From NCBI RefSeq assembly GCF_025717675.1, contig NZ_JAJIRT010000004.1:1-64000 (forward strand): a DNA stretch of 64,000 nucleotides. The letters are read 5' to 3'. Positions 45,870 to 54,693 of this stretch are shown here, one piece after another; within the stretch, counting starts at the first letter, position 1; each line of letters starts with the position of its first letter. The notes below the pieces were generated by a model, which worked only from the letters and a program-made list of their open reading frames with translations, was not told the DNA's origin and made no database searches. This DNA is from Paucibacter sp. DJ2R-2 (lineage in GTDB: Bacteria; Pseudomonadota; Gammaproteobacteria; Burkholderiales; Burkholderiaceae_C). The position numbers were made by a program, and so were the translations under genes.

Positions 45870-46556
45870 TCAGCGCGCGAGTTCGGCGCGCATGGCGTCG
45901 ATCACGGCCTTGTAGTCGGGCTTGCCGAAGATGGCGGAGCCGGCGACAAAGGTGTCGGCGCCGGCATCGGCGATCTGGCGGATGTTGTCGACCTTGACGC
46001 CACCGTCGATCTCCAGGCGGATGTCACGGCCGCTCTTGTCGATGATCTTGCGCGCGGCCTCCAGCTTCTTGAGCGCGCTGGGGATGAAGCTCTGGCCGCC
46101 GAAGCCGGGGTTGACGCTCATGATCAGGATCAGGTCGACCTTGTCGATCACCCACTCGAGCACATCCAGCGGCTCGGCCGGGTTGAACACCAGGCCGGCC
46201 TGTTTGCCCTCGGCCTTGATCAGTTGCAGGGTGCGGTCCACATGCTTGGAGGCATCGGGGTGGAAGCTCACCAGATCGGCGCCGGCCTTGGCAAAGGCCA
46301 CGGCCAGAGCATCGACCGGCTCGACCATCAGGTGCACATCGATGGCGGCAGGCGTTCCGTCCGGCTTGACCGAATGCTTGCGCAGCGCCTCGCAGACCAT
46401 GGGCCCGAAAGTCAGATTGGGCACGTAATGGTTGTCCATCACGTCGAAGTGAATCCAGTCGGCGCCGGCGGCCAGCACATTTCGGACTTCTTCGCCCAGG
46501 CGAGCGAAATCGGCGGACAGGAGGCTGGGGGCGATGCGGTATTGAGGGGTGCTCAT
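45870..46556 (-). CDS. rpe: Ribulose-phosphate 3-epimerase
   Basis: 228 residues of the TIM-barrel family. [52 protein letters not shown] and [11 protein letters not shown] carry the metal-binding His and the two catalytic Asp residues. Interconverts ribulose and xylulose 5-phosphate. In related genomes it lies beside gph and trpE; here 12.6 kb of other genes intervene. Confidence 0.96.
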   Translation of the reverse strand: MSTPQYRIAPSLLSADFARLGEEVRNVLAAGADWIHFDVMDNHYVPNLTFGPMVCEALRKHSVKPDGTPAAIDVHLMVEPVDALAVAFAKAGADLVSFHPDASKHVDRTLQLIKAEGKQAGLVFNPAEPLDVLEWVIDKVDLILIMSVNPGFGGQSFIPSALKKLEAARKIIDKSGRDIRLEIDGGVKVDNIRQIADAGADTFVAGSAIFGKPDYKAVIDAMRAELAR

Positions 46557-46669
46557 GGCTGGCTGCTGGCGCGCGGGCGCTCGGTGGGGCGGATGGGGGA
46601 TTTTAGAAGGTAGAAGGCCGGCGGCTCAGCCCGCGTACCGCTTGAGATCGCCAGCGCAGCCCGGCTCGG

Positions 46670-46900
46670 CTAGGGCCGACGAATGCTGCCCGGCTTGGCG
46701 AACAGATCCCGACCCTTCCTGGCCAGACTCATGAACAAGCGCAGCACCAGGGCGAAGACGATCACCGCGATCACAAGCACCACCAGCAGAAAGGTCAACA
46801 GCTTCTGATTGTCGATGTCGGCGTGGATCGAGGCCTGAGCGCCGGAGCTCAGGGCCAGGGCGCACAGTCCGGCAAGCAGACTTCTGACACGGCGGTTCAT
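46670..46900 (-). CDS. Small membrane protein, unknown
   Basis: 76 residues with a signal-like N-terminus (RSLLAGLCALALSSGAQA) and a second hydrophobic helix (LLTFLLVVLVIAVIVFALVL), then a basic tail SLARKGRDLFAKPGSIRRP. Family not recognised. The start at 46900 begins the signal; the ribosome-binding site is weak. It points away from rpe by 113 bases. Confidence 0.6.
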   Translation of the reverse strand: MNRRVRSLLAGLCALALSSGAQASIHADIDNQKLLTFLLVVLVIAVIVFALVLRLFMSLARKGRDLFAKPGSIRRP

Positions 46901-47000
46901 CGACTCGGTCTTTCTTGGCCGCGCGGGCCATGGCTCCAACACCCACACAGGCGTTGGACTCGGTTTCAAGACCCGCATTGTCTGACGCTTTGCAAGGACC

Positions 47001-47414
47001 TCAGCCTGGCAGGTGGCAGACCGCCTCTATATTGTTGCCCTCGGGGTCGAGGACGAAGGCGCCGTAGTAATTGGGGTGGTAGTGCGGGCGCAGACCCGGC
47101 GCGCCGTTGTCGCGGCCGCCGGCGGCGATGGCGGCGGCGTAGAAGGCATCGACCTGCGCCCGGCTGGCGGCGCGCCAGCAGAGGTGGCAGCCTGTTGTCA
47201 CCTCCGGGCCGCCGTAGGGCGAGGGGCCGTCGATGAACCAGACGTCGGTACGCTTGCCTTCGGGTTCGCTGGAGTCCGGGTGGCCGAAGCCAACGATATT
47301 GGCGCCGAAATTACCCTCCAGGGCCAGGGTGTAGCCCAGTGGCGCCAGCGCGGCGGCGTAAAAGGCTTTGGCTTGGGCGATATCGCGCACGCGAAAGGTC
47401 ATGTGGTCCAGCAT
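47001..47414 (-). CDS. VOC (glyoxalase/bleomycin-resistance) family protein
   Basis: 137 residues, two beta-alpha-beta-beta-beta modules. MLDHMTFRVRDIAQAKAFY with metal-ligand His4 and the C-terminal NYYGAFVLDPEGNNIEAVCH with the final metal Glu are typical. Substrate unknown. The start at 47414 has AGGAG 6 bases upstream. A LexA-like box lies 60 bases upstream, suggesting DNA-damage control. Confidence 0.88.
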   Translation of the reverse strand: MLDHMTFRVRDIAQAKAFYAAALAPLGYTLALEGNFGANIVGFGHPDSSEPEGKRTDVWFIDGPSPYGGPEVTTGCHLCWRAASRAQVDAFYAAAIAAGGRDNGAPGLRPHYHPNYYGAFVLDPEGNNIEAVCHLPG

Positions 47415-47473
47415 GGTTGGGCTCCTGGCGTTGGGTTTCAAGGCCAAGCTGAAAGCCAGCAAGGCGCCCAGCA

Positions 47474-47489
47474 CTGTATGTTCATACAG
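47474..47489 (-). promoter_or_regulatory. LexA-type SOS box
   Basis: CTGTATG-TT-CATACAG, a perfect 7-bp inverted repeat matching CTG-N10-CAG with the usual TAT/ATA arms. It lies between the TetR gene stop and the VOC gene start, overlapping a possible promoter (TTGCAT upstream on the minus strand). No other gene starts near it. Confidence 0.7.
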
Positions 47490-47578
47490 CAATGCAAGGC
47501 AATAGGCCCAACTCCCGTTTACACAGACTCTTGTGCGATTGCCGCCGCGGGCGCGGCACCGGCGGCTGGCGGCGTGCC

Positions 47579-48229
47579 TCAGCCCTTGCGCATCCGCTTG
47601 GGGCTGGCGGCGGCAGGGGCCTCTTGCCCTGAGGCCAAGCCACCGAAGCAGCTGAGCAGTAGGATGTCGATGATCTGCGCATCGCTGTACTGGCCGGCGG
47701 CCTTGAGCAGGCCCAGCACCGGGTCGCAGGCGCGAGCAAACAAGGTGTAGAGCAGCACCTCGGGCGGCAGCTCGGCGCGCAGGCTGCCGTCGGCCTGACC
47801 GGCTTCGATCCACTCGCCCAGCAGGTCGGACAGGCGCAGCAGCCGGTCCATATAGCCCTTGTGCGCCACCAGGGCGGCGCGCAGCGTCGAGTTTTGCGAG
47901 GGCAACGAGGGCATCTCGCCCGCCAGCTGCACCTGCATGGTCCAGCGGGCCACGGCGCGCAACTGCTCCAGCGGCGCCGCGGGCTGCTGGAGCAAGCGCT
48001 CCACCTCGGCCAGGGCCAGATCCAGCACGCGCACCATGGCGGCGGCGGCCAGTTCTTCCTTGGACGAGAAGTGCTTGTAGAGGCTGGCTTTGGCGATACC
48101 GACATCGGCCACCACCTCGTCCACCGTCATCAGGTCAAAGCCTTTTTCGGCCAGCAGGCGATTGACGGAGGCCACGATGGCGTCCTCACGCACTTGCAAC
48201 ACTTGTTCGCGAAAAGAGACTCTTGCCAT
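47579..48229 (-). CDS. TetR/AcrR-family regulator
   Basis: 216 residues. HTH: MTVDEVVADVGIAKASLYKH FSSKEEL at about 34-60, as in TetR family members with a SLYKHF recognition helix. The C-terminal ligand domain is divergent. It is divergent from the fasciclin genes, with a strong inverted repeat at 48320-48339 between them that may be its operator. Its ligand is unknown. Confidence 0.92.
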   Translation of the reverse strand: MARVSFREQVLQVREDAIVASVNRLLAEKGFDLMTVDEVVADVGIAKASLYKHFSSKEELAAAAMVRVLDLALAEVERLLQQPAAPLEQLRAVARWTMQVQLAGEMPSLPSQNSTLRAALVAHKGYMDRLLRLSDLLGEWIEAGQADGSLRAELPPEVLLYTLFARACDPVLGLLKAAGQYSDAQIIDILLLSCFGGLASGQEAPAAASPKRMRKG

Positions 48230-48319
48230 GGCGCGATTCTAGGCGCCATCGGCCGCGGAAACGACAGCGCCGTTTCCAAACACCCGAATTCGTAACTTTT
48301 TAAACGCAACAGTTGACTT

Positions 48320-48339
48320 TGTGAACTACTCAGTTCACA
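48320..48339. promoter_or_regulatory. Probable TetR-family operator and fasciclin operon promoter
   Basis: TGTGAACT-ACTC-AGTTCACA, a perfect 8-bp inverted repeat with a 4-base centre. A -35-like TTGACT lies just before it (48313-48318), so a bound dimer would sit in the spacer/-10 of a plus-strand promoter. Position between the TetR gene and the fasciclin genes suggests divergent control. Confidence 0.6.
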
Positions 48340-48458
48340 TTTCATCCCAAGCGGTACAGATCACTCACGGCCCACGGGCCTCACACCCAGCACATTCGGC
48401 AAAACCTTCGCCCACCCACCCGGCACGCAGACGCAGCACAGCCCACGGAGACCCATCC

Positions 48459-49520
48459 ATGTTGAACTGGCTCATCAATCCCTCCCGCCTGGCACGCCTG
48501 GCACGCAGCGAGCTGTTGCCCGACAGCAGCGCCTGCGTGTCGCCGCTCGCGCCTACCCAAGCCGACATGCCGCGCCTCGAACGTTGGCGCGAGGCGGTGC
48601 GCCTGGCCGGCATGGAGCGTGCCCTGGACCCGGCCGCCACCCAGGGCCAGCTCAGCCTGCTGGTGCCCGAGGACACCGCCTTTGCCGCCTTCGAGGCCGA
48701 GCTGGAACAAAGCGGCAGCAGCTGGGCGGCGTTCTGCGAAGACCGTGCCGGCCTGCGCCGCTGGCTGCTCGGCCATGTGCTGCCCCAACCCTGCACGGCG
48801 CAAGCGCTGCGCAGCCACCGCGGCGCGGCGCTGGACACCCTCGGCGCCCACGCCCTGCGCCTGGCCCCCGCCTCCGACAGCCTGACCGCGCCCACCCTGC
48901 TCGACGCCAGCGGACGCCGCGCCCAGCTGCTGAGCAGCCGCCAAACCGGGCCGCAGCGCCATCTGCATGTGATCGACCGGGTGCTGCAGCCAGCGGCGCA
49001 GGGTCTGCTGGATCTGCTCGCCCAGAACCCCGAGCACCGGGATTTCCTGGCCGCCCTTCGCAGCACCGGCCTGGACGCGCTGCTGGCCGGCAGTGGCCCC
49101 TTCACCGTGCTGGCGCCCAGCAACGCCGGCATGGCACGCCTGGCCCCGCGGCTGGGCCTGCGCGAGCGCGAGCTGGCCCGCCAGCCGGCGCTGCTGCGCC
49201 AGGTCTTGCTGCAACACCTGCTGCCGGGTGACTGCCCCGTGAACGATCTACCCTGGGGCGGCCAGTTGCGCACCGTAGCCGGCGAGGCCTTGAGTTTCAG
49301 TGCGCTGGGCCTGCTGGGCGAAGGCGAACAGCTCCAGCCCCTGCTGCCCGGCAGTGATCAGCTGGCCCGCAACGGCCGCTTGCATCAGGTGGAGCAGCTG
49401 CTGATCCCGCCCTCGCTGCAGGACGAACACGAAGCGAACGCTGCCGCCGACGAGCTGACGGCGATTCCGCTGCCGCTCTGGCGAGCGCCGCCCTGCGCGC
49501 CGCGCAGCCACGCGCACTGA
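48459..49520 (+). CDS. Protein with two degenerate fasciclin (FAS1) domains
   Basis: 353 residues, no signal peptide visible. Two FAS1 units: residues about 40-175 (LSLLVPEDTAFAAFEAEL, LLGHVLPQ, HVIDRVLQP) and 176-330 (FTVLAPSNAGMARL, VLLQHLLPG, HQVEQLLIPP). Key FAS1 motifs are more diverged than in the next two genes. FAS1 domains mediate adhesion in many bacteria, but this copy may be cytoplasmic. GGAG lies 8 bases before the ATG. First of three fasciclin genes. Confidence 0.82.
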   Translation: MLNWLINPSRLARLARSELLPDSSACVSPLAPTQADMPRLERWREAVRLAGMERALDPAATQGQLSLLVPEDTAFAAFEAELEQSGSSWAAFCEDRAGLRRWLLGHVLPQPCTAQALRSHRGAALDTLGAHALRLAPASDSLTAPTLLDASGRRAQLLSSRQTGPQRHLHVIDRVLQPAAQGLLDLLAQNPEHRDFLAALRSTGLDALLAGSGPFTVLAPSNAGMARLAPRLGLRERELARQPALLRQVLLQHLLPGDCPVNDLPWGGQLRTVAGEALSFSALGLLGEGEQLQPLLPGSDQLARNGRLHQVEQLLIPPSLQDEHEANAAADELTAIPLPLWRAPPCAPRSHAH

Positions 49521-49695
49521 GGCCGGCACCGCAGCCGCGGTTCATCTCCTCTCACTTTTCCTTTTCTCTTCAGCCGCGCCTTCCAGGCGAGGCCGGGTGG
49601 GCGCGAGCCTGCCTGTCTTGTTGCTTGACTCTCGCATGGGCTTTGCCCTCGTTCCTCAACCTCTCTTTTGTTCAATTCAAGTAAGGAGCACGACG

Positions 49696-50649
49696 ATGTC
49701 CCTCATCAATTGGCTGAAACCTTGGGTCCTGCTGGGCTCTGCCGCCCTGATGCTGAGCGCCTGCGGCGGCGGCGATGACCCTGCACCGCCACCCAAGCCG
49801 GAACCAACCCTGGTCGATGTGGCCAAGGCCGATGCGCGCTTCAGCATCCTGGTCGAAGCGGTGGTCGCCGCCGACCTGGCCACCACCTTGTCGGGCGCTG
49901 GCCCCTTCACCATCTTTGCGCCGACCAACGACGCCTTCGCCGGCCTGCTGACCGAGCTGGGCGTGAGCAAGGAACAGCTGCTGGCCAACAAGGACCTGCT
50001 CAAGACAGTGCTGACCTACCACGTGCTGCCCGCCCGCGTCGCCAAGGCCAATGTGCCGGCCGGCAAGGCGATCAGCACCGTGCAGGGCGGCATCTTCAAG
50101 GTCGATGCCGTGGGCAATGACCTGGTGATCACCGACGGCCGCAACCGCAAGGCCAAGATCACCGCCACCGATGTGGCCGGCAGCAACGGCCTGATCCACG
50201 TGATCGACAAAGTGATCCTGCCCGCCAATAAGAATCTGGTGGAAACGGCCATCGCCACGCCCGATCTGAGCATCCTGGTCGAAGCCGTGGAGGCCGCAGA
50301 CCTGGGCGCCACCCTCAGCGGCACCGGCCCCTTCACCGTCTTCGCGCCAACCAACGCCGCCTTCGCCGCGCTGCTGACCGAGCTGGGCGTCACCAAAGCG
50401 CAGCTGTTGGCCAACAAGCCGCTGCTGACCAAGGTGCTGACCTACCACGTGCTCTCGGGCCGCGTCCTCAAGGCCGATGTGCCCATCGGCACCGCCGTCA
50501 ACACCGTGCAAGGCGAGAGCCTGACGGTGGACGCCAACCTCGACATCACCGACCGCAACGGCCGCAAAGCCCGCATCACCGCCACCGACGTGATGACCAG
50601 CAACGGCGTCGTTCACCTGATCGACAAGGTCATCCTGCCCAAGCAGTGA
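49696..50649 (+). CDS. Lipoprotein with two fasciclin (FAS1) domains
   Basis: 317 residues; lipobox LSAC places a lipidated Cys23. Two well-conserved FAS1 domains, about 42-180 and 185-317, each with [37 protein letters not shown] and a final ...[18 protein letters not shown]. The two domains are clearly internal duplicates. Expected on the outer surface or periplasmic face as an adhesion or matrix protein. AAGGAG precedes the start. Confidence 0.93.
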   Translation: MSLINWLKPWVLLGSAALMLSACGGGDDPAPPPKPEPTLVDVAKADARFSILVEAVVAADLATTLSGAGPFTIFAPTNDAFAGLLTELGVSKEQLLANKDLLKTVLTYHVLPARVAKANVPAGKAISTVQGGIFKVDAVGNDLVITDGRNRKAKITATDVAGSNGLIHVIDKVILPANKNLVETAIATPDLSILVEAVEAADLGATLSGTGPFTVFAPTNAAFAALLTELGVTKAQLLANKPLLTKVLTYHVLSGRVLKADVPIGTAVNTVQGESLTVDANLDITDRNGRKARITATDVMTSNGVVHLIDKVILPKQ

Positions 50650-50699
50650 ACCCCATTCACACGTTCACCCACCCAAGCACCACCACCAAAGGCAACACC

Positions 50700-51152
50700 A
50701 TGAAGCACTTCATCGCCATCACCGCCCTGAGCCTGAGCGCCCTGTCTGCCCAAGCCAAGGACATCGTCGACACCGCGGTTGCCGCCGGCAACTTCAAGAC
50801 CCTGGCCACCGCCCTGCAAGCGGCCGGCCTGATCGACACGCTCAAGGGCAAGGGCCCCTTCACCGTCTTCGCCCCGACCGACGAGGCTTTCGCCAAAGTG
50901 CCCAAGGCCGATCTGGACGCTCTGCTGAAGGACAAGGCCAAGCTGACCGCCGTGCTGACCTATCACGTCGTGCCGGGCAAGGTCATGGCCAAGGACGTCA
51001 AGGCCGGCAAGGTCAAGACCGTGCAAGGCAGTGAGCTGACCATCGGCACCATGGGCGGCGTCACGGTCGACCAAGCCAAGGTCACCGCCACCGACATCGC
51101 CGCCGACAACGGCGTGATCCACGTCATCGACAGCGTGATCATGCCCAAGTAA
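50700..51152 (+). CDS. Secreted single-domain fasciclin (FAS1) protein
   Basis: 150 residues: signal peptide ([20 protein letters not shown], cut near 19) plus one FAS1 domain with [41 protein letters not shown] and [13 protein letters not shown]. This is the classic MPB70-like bacterial form. It follows the lipoprotein gene by 50 bases and is closed by a terminator, so the three genes look like one operon. Confidence 0.95.
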   Translation: MKHFIAITALSLSALSAQAKDIVDTAVAAGNFKTLATALQAAGLIDTLKGKGPFTVFAPTDEAFAKVPKADLDALLKDKAKLTAVLTYHVVPGKVMAKDVKAGKVKTVQGSELTIGTMGGVTVDQAKVTATDIAADNGVIHVIDSVIMPK

Positions 51153-51169
51153 GACAGCGCATCGCAGCG

Positions 51170-51207
51170 AAAACCGCCAGGGGTGATGGACCACCTTGGC
51201 GGTTTTT
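51170..51207 (+). terminator. Rho-independent terminator of the fasciclin operon
   Basis: AAAACCGCCA pairs with TGGCGGTTTTT, with an inner GGTG/CACC pairing, followed by five T. It begins 17 bases after the last fasciclin stop codon. Confidence 0.9.
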
Positions 51208-51284
51208 CGTTTTTCTGTTCAATCCTCAGCACGGGGAGGACTGAAACCGGCACAGAACCGTCGTACGTTGAGATTTGAATACGA

Positions 51285-51383
51285 ACGCAGAGTGCGCGGA
51301 GGCTCGCAGAGGTCGCAGAGAGAGAAGAAGAGCGAGGATCGTGTTGTGAGCGTCCTCTGCGGTCCTCTGCGAACTCTGCGTGC
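51285..51383. repeat. CGCAGAG-type imperfect inverted repeat (intergenic element)
   Basis: The left arm ACGCAGAGTGCGCGGAGG and the right arm CCTCTGCGAACTCTGCGT are imperfect inverse complements about 50 bases apart, and between them GCAGAGGTCGCAGAGAG and CCTCTGCGGTCCTCTGCG repeat the same CGCAGAG word. It resembles intergenic 'cgcagag' repeats seen in other proteobacterial genomes, and may be a small mobile element or a structured RNA end. No coding function is visible in 51208-51419. Confidence 0.6.
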
Positions 51384-51419
51384 TGAAACTCCTCCGCGAA
51401 CGACGCCTCAGTGCCGCCT

Positions 51420-52055
51420 TCAGCCCGCCGCTGGCGAACGAAACGCCGCACGCGCTGTTGCCACCTTCTCGCGCGTGATGCATCCCGGCGCGTGGTCATT
51501 GATCAATCCCATGGATTGCAAAAAGGCGTACATGGTGGTGGGCCCGACAAACTTCCAGCCGCGCTTCTTCAGGTCCTTGGACAAGGCACGCGAAGCATCG
51601 GATTCGGTGACGATTTCGCCGGGCAAAGGCTCGGCGTGATGGCTGGGCTCGAAGCCCCAGATGTAGCGCGAGAGCGAACCCTGCTCCGCGACAAGTTCCC
51701 GCGCGCGGCTGGCGTTATGGATGACGGCCTCGATCTTGCCGCGGTGGCGCACGATGCCGGCGTCCTGCAGCAGGCGCTCAACGTCGGCCGGGCCGAATCG
51801 CGACATGCGCTCGATCTCGAAGTTGGCAAAGGCCGCGCGAAACGCCTCGCGTTTATTGAGGATGGTGCGCCAGGACAGGCCCGACTGAAAGCCCTCCAGG
51901 CAAAGCTTCTCGAACAGGCGCCGGTCGTCCGCGACCGGAAACCCCCACTCGGTGTCGTGATAGTGCAAATAGGCCGCATCGCCGGCGGCGGCCGCGCACC
52001 AGCGACAGCGCGGCCAGCCATCAGCGGGCAAATAGAGGGTTTGTTGCGGGGTCAT
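51420..52055 (-). CDS. tag: DNA-3-methyladenine glycosylase I
   Basis: 211 residues. The zinc site is visible: Cys in RCRWC, His in YHDTEWGFP, and His and Cys in NDHAPGC near the C-terminus. The GLSWRTILNKREAFRAAF helix-hairpin-helix and FKFVGPTTMY-like KFVGPTTMYAFLQS segments are typical. Removes 3-methyladenine from DNA. The start at 52055 begins MTPQQTLYLP; the frame is open far upstream but antisense to apaG. Confidence 0.95.
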   Translation of the reverse strand: MTPQQTLYLPADGWPRCRWCAAAAGDAAYLHYHDTEWGFPVADDRRLFEKLCLEGFQSGLSWRTILNKREAFRAAFANFEIERMSRFGPADVERLLQDAGIVRHRGKIEAVIHNASRARELVAEQGSLSRYIWGFEPSHHAEPLPGEIVTESDASRALSKDLKKRGWKFVGPTTMYAFLQSMGLINDHAPGCITREKVATARAAFRSPAAG

Positions 52056-52151
52056 GACGCGATCCGGAAAAAGCGGCCAAGCCGGCAGCCGCGCAGGGGA
52101 ATGGCCCGCAGCATAGCGCCGCCCGGCAACGAAGAACCTAGAATCGGCCTC

Positions 52152-52526
52152 ATGCCAAACCCTCAATTCAAATGCACGGTGCTTGTGCAAGTCCTGCCCG
52201 AGCAGACCGACGTCGCCCAGGGCGTGCACGCCTTCAGCTACACGATCACGATTGAGAACATCGGTGATGTCAGCGCCCAGCTGATCGGCCGGCACTGGCA
52301 CATCGCCGATGCGCGCGGCCACGAGCAGGAAGTCCATGGCCTGGCCGTCGTCGGCCACCAACCGCTGCTGGCGCCGGGCCAGAGCTTCCAATACAGCTCC
52401 TGGGCGCAGATCGCCACGCCGCAAGGCAGCATGCGCGGCCGCTTCCTGTGCGCCACCGAAGACGCCACGGTGTTCTACGCCGAGGTGCCCGAGTTCATGC
52501 TGGCCGACAGCGGCGCCCTGCATTGA
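52152..52526 (+). CDS. apaG: ApaG family protein
   Basis: 124 residues, one FN3-like domain. TDVAQGVHAFSYTITIENIG, AQLIGRHWHIADARG, EVHGLAVVGHQPLLAPGQSF and GSMRGRF match ApaG, linked in enterics to Co2+ resistance and Mg2+ efflux and, in some bacteria, binding diadenosine polyphosphates. The exact role is unsettled. Its stop overlaps the next start (TGATG). Confidence 0.95.
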   Translation: MPNPQFKCTVLVQVLPEQTDVAQGVHAFSYTITIENIGDVSAQLIGRHWHIADARGHEQEVHGLAVVGHQPLLAPGQSFQYSSWAQIATPQGSMRGRFLCATEDATVFYAEVPEFMLADSGALH

Positions 52527-54550
52527 TGCTGACGCTGCGCCCCGCCCCGAGCTGGGACCTGACGGCGCTGCTGAATGCCACCGACGCGCGCGCCGAACTG
52601 GCCGCGCGCAACCTCTGGTTGGCCCGCCTGCTGGAATGGCTGCGCCACCCGGCCAGCCAGGAGGAACTGCGCAGCGGCGCCACCTTGCTGCCGGTGCTGC
52701 GCCTCAAGCACTTGCTCAATGTGCTGGAACGCAACCCGGCCCATGCCCAGGCTGTGACCCAGCTGCTCAATTCGATCTGGCGCGATGTTGACGCCAGCGG
52801 CCTGTTCGCCGATGTCGGCTTTGCGCCGCGCGTGGCGCTCTGGGCCGAGTTCCAGCACCGCCTGCAGCAGCGCCTGCTGCCGCGCACCGCCGACACCCGC
52901 GATCTGGCCGAGCTGTTCGGCCTGCTCTTCCCCGAGCGCAGCGACGAACAGTGGCTGCTGGCCCTCGATGAAGCGCTGCTGCTGCGCCTGGCCGCCCTGC
53001 TGAACCCGGCCCTGCCGGCAGCCGCAGAAAGCGCCACGGTCGACGCCGCCCCGCAATGGCGCGAAGCCATGCTGCGCGGCCTGACCGTGCTGGTCAGCAG
53101 CGTGCGCGCGGCCGGCCTCTCTGGCCCCTTGCGCCGGCGCATGAGCCCCGATTTGCTGGCCGACCAGCCCTTCGAGCAGTTGGCCGGCGCCTGCGACGGC
53201 CTGATCCTGGCCCTGCAAAGCGGCGACGCCGCGCGCAGCGCCCAAGCCCTGCAGCTCCTGCGCGCCCTGCTCGACGTCTGCCAGCGCGCCGCCTCCAGCG
53301 TGCCCGAACATCTGGAAGCCTTCGGCGTGTCGGTGGACATCGTCTTTGCGGTCGAACAGATGCTGGCTCGCATCGAACGCATCGAAGCCCTGCTGGACTG
53401 CCTGGGCGCCGAACACCATCCGCGCGAGCTGGCCCGCCTGCTGGCCGGCCTGGTGCGCGTGGGCCATGAGCGGCGCAGCATCCGCACCCTGTTCTCCCAC
53501 CATTACTCGCTGCTGGCCCGCAAAGTGGCCGAGCGCAGCGCCGAAACCGGCGAACACTACATCACCCGCAGCCGCGAGGACTACCGCCAGATGCTGCGCC
53601 ACGCGGCCGGCGGCGGCGCCATCATCGCCGGCACCACCTTCGCCAAATTCATGGTCATGGCCCTGGGCCTGACCGCCTTCTGGGCCGGCTTCTGGTCGGG
53701 CGTGAACTACGCCGCCAGCTTTGTGATCATCCACCTGCTGCACTGGACCGTGGCCACGAAGCAGCCGGCCATGACGGCACCGGCCATGGCCGCCAAGTTG
53801 CAACACATCAACACGCCTGTGGGTCTGAGCAGCTTTGTCGACGAGGTGGCGCATCTGCTGCGCTCGCAGATCGCGGGCATCCTGGGCAATCTCGCCGTGG
53901 TGGCGCCGGTGGTGCTGGCCGTGCAAGGGCTGAGCCAGGTCCTGACGGGCGCGCCCCTGGTGGGCAAAGAGAGCGCCGAGTACGTGCTGCATTCGCTCAG
54001 CCTGCTGGGCCCCTCGCCGCTGTTTGCGGCCTTCACCGGCGTGCTGCTGTTCGCCAGCAGCTTGATTGCCGGCTGGGTGGAGAACTGGTTTGTGCTGCAC
54101 CGGGTTGAAGCCGCCATCGGCTGGAACCCTGGCCTGATCGCTCGCCTGGGCCAGGCGCGTGCGCAACGCTGGGCGGCCTGGTGGCGTGGCAATGTCTCGG
54201 GCCTGGCGGCCAATATCTCACTCGGCCTGATGCTGGGCCTGGCACCGGCCCTGCTGTCCTTTGTCGGCCTGCCGATTGAGGTGCGCCATGTGACCCTGTC
54301 CACCGGCCAGCTGGCAGCCGCCGTCGGCACCCTGGGCTTCGATGTGCTGCAGCAGCCCGCGTTCTGGTGGTGCGTGGCCGGCATTGCCTTGACCGGTGTG
54401 CTGAACCTCGGCGTCAGCTTCTACCTGGCCTTGCGCGTGGCCCTGCGCTCGCGCGGCATTCAGCTGGCCGACCAGGCCTTGCTGCGCCGCTCAATCTGGC
54501 AGCGCTTCCGGGAACAACCGCGCAGCTTCTTCCTGCCGCCGAAAGACTGA
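52526..54550 (+). CDS. Gcr-family 'site-specific recombinase' membrane protein (PF10136)
   Basis: 674 residues. The N-terminal half (1-380) is helical and soluble-like; the C-terminal half carries at least five hydrophobic helices (FMVMALGLTAFWAGFWSG, AGILGNLAVVAPVVLAV, FAAFTGVLLFASSLIAGW, and more). Members of this betaproteobacterial/Neisseria family were named recombinases after Neisseria Gcr, but the membrane architecture makes that doubtful and I see no recombinase catalytic motif. It is coupled to apaG by an overlapping stop/start. Confidence 0.8.
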   Translation: MLTLRPAPSWDLTALLNATDARAELAARNLWLARLLEWLRHPASQEELRSGATLLPVLRLKHLLNVLERNPAHAQAVTQLLNSIWRDVDASGLFADVGFAPRVALWAEFQHRLQQRLLPRTADTRDLAELFGLLFPERSDEQWLLALDEALLLRLAALLNPALPAAAESATVDAAPQWREAMLRGLTVLVSSVRAAGLSGPLRRRMSPDLLADQPFEQLAGACDGLILALQSGDAARSAQALQLLRALLDVCQRAASSVPEHLEAFGVSVDIVFAVEQMLARIERIEALLDCLGAEHHPRELARLLAGLVRVGHERRSIRTLFSHHYSLLARKVAERSAETGEHYITRSREDYRQMLRHAAGGGAIIAGTTFAKFMVMALGLTAFWAGFWSGVNYAASFVIIHLLHWTVATKQPAMTAPAMAAKLQHINTPVGLSSFVDEVAHLLRSQIAGILGNLAVVAPVVLAVQGLSQVLTGAPLVGKESAEYVLHSLSLLGPSPLFAAFTGVLLFASSLIAGWVENWFVLHRVEAAIGWNPGLIARLGQARAQRWAAWWRGNVSGLAANISLGLMLGLAPALLSFVGLPIEVRHVTLSTGQLAAAVGTLGFDVLQQPAFWWCVAGIALTGVLNLGVSFYLALRVALRSRGIQLADQALLRRSIWQRFREQPRSFFLPPKD

Positions 54551-54564
54551 TCCGGCCAGCCGAC

Positions 54565-54693
54565 TTATTTTCCCTGTTCGTCCTGTTCCGGCAGGCGACG
54601 CTCGCCACCCTTGCGACCGGAAAACATGGTCCACCAGATGATGAACACGAACAGCGCCAAGGCCCCCAAAGCCTCCAGCAAAAGCAATCCCAT
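54565..54693 (-). CDS. 42-residue single-helix membrane protein
   Basis: Minus-strand frame of 42 codons: a hydrophobic helix LLLLEALGALALFVFIIWW followed by TMFSGRKGGERRLPEQDEQGK, i.e. one transmembrane segment with a charged tail. GAGG lies 5 bases before the ATG. The amino-acid pattern (aromatic belt WW, positive-inside tail) is what a real small membrane protein shows. It lies antisense to the first 23 codons of the chosen mltA frame and points at the recombinase-like gene's 3' end. Function unknown. Confidence 0.65.
   Translation of the reverse strand: MGLLLLEALGALALFVFIIWWTMFSGRKGGERRLPEQDEQGK

Noticed and set aside
52526-54550. Considered as part of an integron or phage because of the 'site-specific recombinase' family name
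   Set aside because: The protein has multiple membrane helices, no tyrosine or serine recombinase motif, and no attachment sites or mobile genes nearby.
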